From an archaeon (GTDB lineage Archaea; Nanobdellota; Nanobdellia; Woesearchaeales; GW2011-AR9), in NCBI GenBank assembly GCA_023266155.1, contig JAHFRS010000047.1, positions 1 to 8,373 on the forward strand: DNA of 8,373 bases, read 5' to 3'. Positions 5,748-8,373 of this stretch are shown here, piece after piece. The notes beneath the pieces were generated by a model. The model made no database searches and was not told the DNA's origin. It saw only the letters and a list, made by a program, of their open reading frames with translations. Position numbers and translations under genes: made by a program. The stretch's first letter is position 1, and each line of letters starts with the position of its first letter.

Positions 5748-5767
5748 GACCCTGAAATACGCAGCAT

Positions 5768-6079
5768 ATGGCTATTGATGAATATTGTGGAGAACTCGAA
5801 ACAACATCAAAAGAGTGGGATCAAACAGTAGTAAAGGAATTACTACGTATGTCTCATCTAGGGGATTATGTCAGGATCCATCATACAGGGTACTTGATAA
5901 GGTGGAGAAAAAAAGTTACGGAAGGGTATATCTTAGCGATTAGTTTGATTGATGTAATGGTTGGATCTTATAATCCCCTCGACTTTCTTATGAAGACTCC
6001 ATTTTTTTCTAGAACAAGAATAATAGAATTAGACACCATACTTGCCTATACTCGATTACCAACGCCTAAAAACGATTGA
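5768..6079 (+). CDS. Unrecognised 103-residue orphan protein
   Basis: The family is not recognised. Evidence that it is a gene is the precise leaderless promoter 25 bases upstream of the ATG. The product is soluble-looking. An acidic helical N-terminus (residues about 10-30, with KEWDQTVVKELLRM) is followed by a strand-rich core: DYVRIHHTGYLIRWRKK at 33-49, then GYILAISLIDVMVGSY at 53-68. A C-terminal segment with RTRIIELDTILAYTRL ends the protein. The core could be a small beta barrel of SH3-like type, but that is a guess. It has a single Cys (C7). The gene stands alone in AT-rich sequence and converges on another orphan gene, with 39 bases between the stops. Nothing ties it to known systems. 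Confidence 0.65.
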   Translation: MAIDEYCGELETTSKEWDQTVVKELLRMSHLGDYVRIHHTGYLIRWRKKVTEGYILAISLIDVMVGSYNPLDFLMKTPFFSRTRIIELDTILAYTRLPTPKND

Positions 6080-6088
6080 AAAGTACTT

Positions 6089-6102
6089 CTAATGTATATT
6101 AG
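6089..6102. terminator. Small hairpin between convergent orphan genes
   Basis: CTAAT-GTAT-ATTAG (6089-6102) is a perfect 5-bp inverted repeat with a 4-base loop in the 39-base gap between the two stops. A 7-bp pair CGCCTAA (6063-6069) / TTAGGCG (6099-6105) offers an alternative, longer pairing across the stop of the plus-strand gene. It may be a shared terminator, but there is no clear T-tract. Confidence 0.35.
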
Positions 6103-6118
6103 GCGAAGTTTTAATAGC

Positions 6119-6430
6119 CTAATAAAAAGGGATTCTCATCGGACTCTCCGGCCTGTGTACCTCTGTTTTAAATGTTTTAAACGTAGTTGCCAATGCTTCC
6201 GATATCTCTTCTAAGTTAAGACTATTTGGAAGACCACGTAGTGCAGGAGTTACTGAATGGGTTATAAAACGTTCGCATCCAGTTGCATATCTGCTATTCC
6301 GCTCGACGCCAACATAGTGTTTACCAAAATACTCCCCACCAGGAAATATATCACTAGAATCCACTGCTTTATATTGTTTACCAATCTTTACAATAGCACA
6401 ATGATCAAACCAACCACTAATAAGCGCCAT
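6119..6430 (-). CDS. Unrecognised 103-residue orphan protein, convergent
   Basis: The family is not recognised. The start at ATG 6430 is supported by a BRE/TATA element whose centre is 26 bases upstream, giving a leaderless mRNA. The N-terminal half is strand- and glycine-rich: WFDHCAIVKIGKQYKAVDSSDIF at about 7-29, then GGEYFGKHYVGVERNSRYATGCERF at 31-55. The rest is a helix-prone part (LNLEEISEALATTFKTFKTEVH, about 71-92) and a proline-rich tail. Two cysteines (C11, C52) and several histidines are present, but no metal motif is clear. There is no signal peptide or membrane segment. It faces the orphan gene at 5768 and is not its homologue by eye. Together they may form a small accessory or mobile cassette, but that is inference. 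Confidence 0.65.
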   Translation of the reverse strand: MALISGWFDHCAIVKIGKQYKAVDSSDIFPGGEYFGKHYVGVERNSRYATGCERFITHSVTPALRGLPNSLNLEEISEALATTFKTFKTEVHRPESPMRIPFY

Positions 6431-6451
6431 TATTTTGTGAAAGAAGGCAGC

Positions 6452-6466
6452 ATATTTAAACCTTTC
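6452..6466 (-). promoter_or_regulatory. BRE/TATA promoter of the 6430 gene (leaderless)
   Basis: On the minus strand, GAAAGG (6461-6466) is followed by TTTAAATAT (6452-6460). The TATA centre is 26 bases before the ATG at 6430 and there is no Shine-Dalgarno sequence, so transcription should begin at the start codon. Confidence 0.7.
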
Positions 6467-6751
6467 TATTTCTAAAGATTTTAATCAAAAATAGAATATT
6501 TACTTTTAAGAATCGTTGGATATCGTATAAATAGTATAATTTAAAACTAAATTATTTAGAAACGTTTGTTCTTTAACATTCAAGAGATAATTAAAATATT
6601 TAGATAATCATAAAACAGATGGTGTTAGAATAACTTAAATATTTTAGATTTAATAATTGATGTATATTATTAGAGAAGATTGAAAGTTTTAGAATTGTTG
6701 GCCCATACAATTTATTGGAGATGATTGAATCTTTTATCCCATATTCGGACC
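6467..6751. other. AT-rich intergenic region before vapBC
   Basis: About 285 bases between the divergent promoters of the 6430 gene and vapB contain no credible open frame on either strand. The sequence is very AT-rich with scattered short repeats, for example TAAATATTTTAG near 6632-6643, also found in the 65-bp repeat region near 5487-5498. I see no tRNA, attachment site or structured RNA. Confidence 0.5.
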
Positions 6752-6784
6752 AAAAACTTTATATACATGCATGTATACATACAT
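6752..6784 (+). promoter_or_regulatory. vapBC promoter with overlapping 16-bp palindrome
   Basis: The TATA box TTTATATA (6758-6765) lies 26 bases before the ATG at 6788. A perfect 16-bp palindrome TATACATGCATGTATA (6762-6777) overlaps its 3' end and fills the space to the predicted start site. A second nested palindrome ATGTATACAT (6771-6780) and three ATACAT motifs (6763, 6775, 6779) follow. A VapB-VapC complex bound here would block TBP/TFB and the polymerase, the expected autorepression of such operons. Confidence 0.7.
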
Positions 6785-6787
6785 CAA

Positions 6788-7027
6788 ATGACCAAAGTAA
6801 TTTCCATTTCAGATGATGCCTATGAATTATTGCAGAGTGTAAAAGGGGAGAACGAATCCTTCACTAAAGTAATACTAAGGGTGGCAGAAAAAGAAAAACA
6901 AAAACCTTTAGCTTCTTTTTTTGGGGCACTCAGTGAAGAAAGTGCTCAGGCCTTAGAAAAAGAAATCAAAGAAACCAGAGCTCTCCATCGAAAACTTCAT
7001 GCTCAACGTCTTTCGAGGATGACATAA
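6788..7027 (+). CDS. vapB: VapB-type antitoxin (DUF217 family)
   Basis: The 79-residue antitoxin neutralises the PIN toxin encoded next to it and represses the operon. The N-terminal half, TKVISISDDAYELLQSVKGENESFTKVILRV (about 2-32), is typical of the archaeal DUF217/VapB family (COG1753) and forms the DNA-binding, dimerising part. The C-terminal half, with LASFFGALSEESAQALEKEIKETRALHRK (about 40-68), is the helix expected to wrap the toxin. The ATG at 6788 is chosen over a TTG at 6725, because the family motif starts there and a TATA box lies 26 bases upstream; the longer version would read through the promoter. Its TAA stop shares one base with the vapC ATG (TAATG), so the two are translationally coupled. 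Confidence 0.9.
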   Translation: MTKVISISDDAYELLQSVKGENESFTKVILRVAEKEKQKPLASFFGALSEESAQALEKEIKETRALHRKLHAQRLSRMT

Positions 7028-7422
7028 TGTTATTAGACAGCACTTTTCTTATTGATTTGTTGCGCAGCACTGACCAAAAAGCACGGCAAAAAGCAGAAGA
7101 GTTAGACCGACAGGCTGAGCTTAAAATTATTTCTTCGATAAGTGTTTTAGAACTCTGGCGAGGATCGCTGCGCTCAGTTCATCAAGAAAGAGAGAAGCAA
7201 AAAATTGATGAGCTTCTGCAATCATTGGCCATATATCCTGTTGATGAACTGGTGGCAAAAAAGGCTGCTGAAATTGAAGCACATTTACTCCAACAGGGAA
7301 GTATGATTGACCTGGAAGATATTATGATTGCTGCGGTTGCTCTCGTGCATCATGAACCAATTTTAACGAGGAATGAACGTCATTTTGGCAGGATAGCAGG
7401 ACTTAAAGTGGTAGGGTATTAA
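7027..7422 (+). CDS. vapC: VapC-type PIN-domain ribonuclease toxin
   Basis: This is a 131-residue PIN-domain endoribonuclease. VapC enzymes cut tRNA or rRNA with Mg2+ held by a cluster of acidic residues. The motifs are complete: D4 in MLLDSTFLIDLL, E42 in SVLELWRG, D95 and D98 in SMIDLEDIMIAAVAL, and N116 in ILTRNERHFGRIAGLKV, the usual Asn variant of the fourth motif. Length is normal for the family. It is the second gene of the operon and starts within the vapB stop (TAATG), with no separate ribosome-binding site evident, so its synthesis probably depends on vapB translation. All catalytic residues are intact, so it should be active. The RNA target cannot be read from sequence. Confidence 0.94.
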   Translation: MLLDSTFLIDLLRSTDQKARQKAEELDRQAELKIISSISVLELWRGSLRSVHQEREKQKIDELLQSLAIYPVDELVAKKAAEIEAHLLQQGSMIDLEDIMIAAVALVHHEPILTRNERHFGRIAGLKVVGY

Positions 7423-7424
7423 TA

Positions 7425-7526
7425 ATGACTATCCTCGAAGAATTATTTGGCTTTGCAAAAAATAATAAAATAACACGAGAAGAATTTCTTGAAACCAGAA
7501 AACTTTTGGAAAGTAGCAGGATCTAA
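7425..7526 (+). pseudogene. Probable VapB antitoxin remnant (C-terminal half), 33 residues
   Basis: A small frame begins with an ATG two bases after the vapC stop and encodes ILEELFGFAKNNKITREEFL followed by ETRKLLESSRI. The pattern L-x-x-L-F-G followed by a charged helix matches the C-terminal half of DUF217/VapB antitoxins. In the intact copy just upstream, PLASFFGALSEES is the equivalent. The N-terminal DNA-binding half is missing. It may be a decayed second antitoxin. Alternatively it is a translated mini-antitoxin, since the coupling to vapC is tight. Resemblance was judged by eye over a short stretch. Confidence 0.45.
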
Positions 7527-7533
7527 GTATGAA

Positions 7534-7596
7534 ATGTTATTTGTGACCGGTGATAAAGAATTTAAAGAAAAATCACACGTTTTATTTATGCAATAA
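7534..7596 (+). pseudogene. Possible PIN toxin remnant (C-terminal motif)
   Basis: The short frame contains LFVTGDKEFKEKSHV, which fits the fourth motif of PIN domains (hydrophobic-V-T-G-D-K-x-F). The frame is open back to 7474, just after a TAA, giving GSKYEMLFVTGDKEF in context. Nothing of the first three catalytic motifs remains. Together with the antitoxin-like remnant before it, this suggests a decayed second vapBC unit. The match is short, so this is tentative. Confidence 0.35.
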
Positions 7597-7612
7597 TTTC
7601 CTTTTGCTCTCT

Positions 7613-8373
7613 CTAGAACTTCTCCTTTCCAGCAGCTTCTTTTACCTTCGACGGCGGACGATACACAAAACGGAGAAAGGTTTCTTTATGTGGTTCACGA
7701 AAATAGACGGCTGTCCGTCGTGGTAGTTCAACTTGTTTAGATGGAGTCAATGTAGCAAAGTGAGAATGATATAATTTAATTAAATCCCCATCAGCAGTAA
7801 GAATGGCAGCTTGACGTTCTTGATTTTCTCGTTTTTGTACATAGTCAAACAACGCGGCAACCATTGAGGCATCAGCTGGTGACGCTTTGGCGATGTTAAT
7901 TTGTGGCAGCTGTTGTTCTCGTCGGTAGAGGGGAAACTCTTCTTGAAGAGACTGAAGACTGCCTATCAATGTATGTAGAAGTTGTATTGAACGAGGGGTA
8001 CTTTCTGTCTCACCATCATCAGATTCAATATTTTCATGATGTCGTGTTTCGAGGAATTTATTGCGGGATTTATTACATCGTGAATATTGCGGGCGTTTTT
8101 TCTTTCGATCTAAATCTTTTTCCAGTCGCGATACCATCATCTCATGATGGGAGGCTACCTGATGGAGATGACGTATCAGTGGCTGTATTTCTTCTTTCAC
8201 TTCAGGAGTCATATACATATTGTTGTGAAGAGAGATGTAGCTGCGGAAACTCTCATTTATGGTGATGAGTGCTTTAAGACGCGGTTCAAAACGAGCAAGC
8301 TGATTTGGATATCTGGTAGTATAGAGATCTTCAGCGAGTGTATAATCAGGGTGAATCATGCAATTATCCACCA
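7613..8373 (-). CDS. PIN-domain-like nuclease, start beyond the right edge
   Basis: At least 252 residues of a protein with spread-out PIN motifs are visible. In the order read, V1-D2-N-C-M-I-H looks like the first strand and first catalytic Asp. MTPEVKEEI (54-62) matches the T-P-x-V-x-x-E strand with the second acid at E60 or E61. ADASMVAALFDYV (166-178) gives the third acid, D167. AILTADGDLIKL (189-200) gives the fourth, D194/D196. A basic, polar insertion (about 84-128, DRKKKRPQYSRCNKSRNK then an acidic stretch) separates the motifs, and about 50 extra residues follow the last. A GTG at 8371 could start the frame, but it would fall exactly on the Val before the first catalytic Asp, so the true start is probably a few codons outside the window. 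Its stop (7613-7615) faces the vapBC relic. Role is unknown; a stand-alone RNA-processing PIN enzyme is possible. Confidence 0.65.
   Translation of the reverse strand, partial: VDNCMIHPDYTLAEDLYTTRYPNQLARFEPRLKALITINESFRSYISLHNNMYMTPEVKEEIQPLIRHLHQVASHHEMMVSRLEKDLDRKKKRPQYSRCNKSRNKFLETRHHENIESDDGETESTPRSIQLLHTLIGSLQSLQEEFPLYRREQQLPQINIAKASPADASMVAALFDYVQKRENQERQAAILTADGDLIKLYHSHFATLTPSKQVELPRRTAVYFREPHKETFLRFVYRPPSKVKEAAGKEKF

Larger units (their letters stand above)
5301..5767. other. AT-rich gene-free region with two repeat pairs
   Basis: No open frame of useful size with a credible start is present on either strand in these 467 bases. The region is markedly AT-rich and holds the T-tract at 5310, two 26-bp dyad repeats (5352-5409), two 65-bp direct repeats (5482-5546 and 5647-5711) and the promoter of the next gene (5731-5747). 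A 15-base AATAAAATTTTTAAT core from the first 65-bp copy recurs near 5586-5600. No tRNA, C/D-box or other structured RNA could be supported. Confidence 0.6.

Noticed and set aside
6257..6475. Plus-strand open frame opposite the 6430 gene
   Set aside because: The minus-strand gene has an exact BRE/TATA promoter, whereas this frame has none and runs through that promoter.
6690..6750. tRNA-like or small-RNA-like segment before vapBC
   Set aside because: No acceptor-stem pairing, T-loop consensus or C/D boxes could be traced.
6725..6787. In-frame TTG that would extend VapB by 21 residues
   Set aside because: The extension would translate the TATA box and operator palindrome, and the family motif begins at the ATG at 6788.
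7903..8265. Plus-strand open frame of 120 codons opposite the PIN-like gene
   Set aside because: It is antisense to recognisable PIN motifs, has no TATA or ribosome-binding site, and has an implausible cysteine-rich tail.

Overview
The window looks like a stretch of archaeal chromosome, most likely from a small-genome or DPANN-type lineage, although the lineage is an inference and no marker gene here fixes it. Archaeal signals are strong. Most gene starts are preceded by a BRE/TATA element such as CTTAAAAA, TTTATATA or TTTAAATAT. In five cases the TATA centre lies 25-27 bases from the ATG, as expected for leaderless mRNAs. The window also carries a PAC2-family proteasome-assembly-chaperone-like protein, a DUF217/VapB-type antitoxin with a PIN toxin, and a Zn-ribbon/AbrB antitoxin.

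Layout. Positions 49-369 (-) hold an unrecognised 106-residue protein, divergent from a complete bacterial-type cofactor-independent phosphoglycerate mutase, gpmI (449-1927, +). Three minus-strand transcription units follow: a winged-helix-like protein (1932-2294), a seven-helix membrane protein (2376-3107), and a three-gene chain read 4111 to 3187. The chain encodes a DUF4258 RelE-like toxin candidate, a Zn-finger + AbrB antitoxin and an S-adenosylmethionine-decarboxylase-like protein, joined by two ATGA stop/start overlaps. A divergent promoter then drives a PAC2-family gene and a small unknown partner (4285-5300, +).

Positions 5301-6787 are an AT-rich, gene-poor island. It contains two 103-residue orphan genes facing each other (5768-6079 + and 6119-6430 -). 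Both have textbook leaderless promoters and neither resembles a family I know. Upstream lie a pair of 26-bp dyad repeats and a pair of 65-bp direct repeats. The island ends at a vapBC toxin-antitoxin operon (6788-7422), whose TATA box overlaps a perfect 16-bp palindrome. Right behind it are what look like remains of a second vapBC pair (7425-7596). The window closes with a minus-strand PIN-like nuclease (7613-8373) whose start lies beyond the right edge.

How the genes work together. gpmI is central glycolysis/gluconeogenesis. The PAC2 protein probably relates to proteasome assembly. Most of the rest is accessory: two type II toxin-antitoxin-like modules, a decayed third and a PIN nuclease. 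The best candidates for something undescribed are the coupling of an AdoMet-decarboxylase-like gene to a toxin-antitoxin-like pair and the orphan pair in the AT-rich island. No tRNA, rRNA, CRISPR array or insertion sequence was seen.
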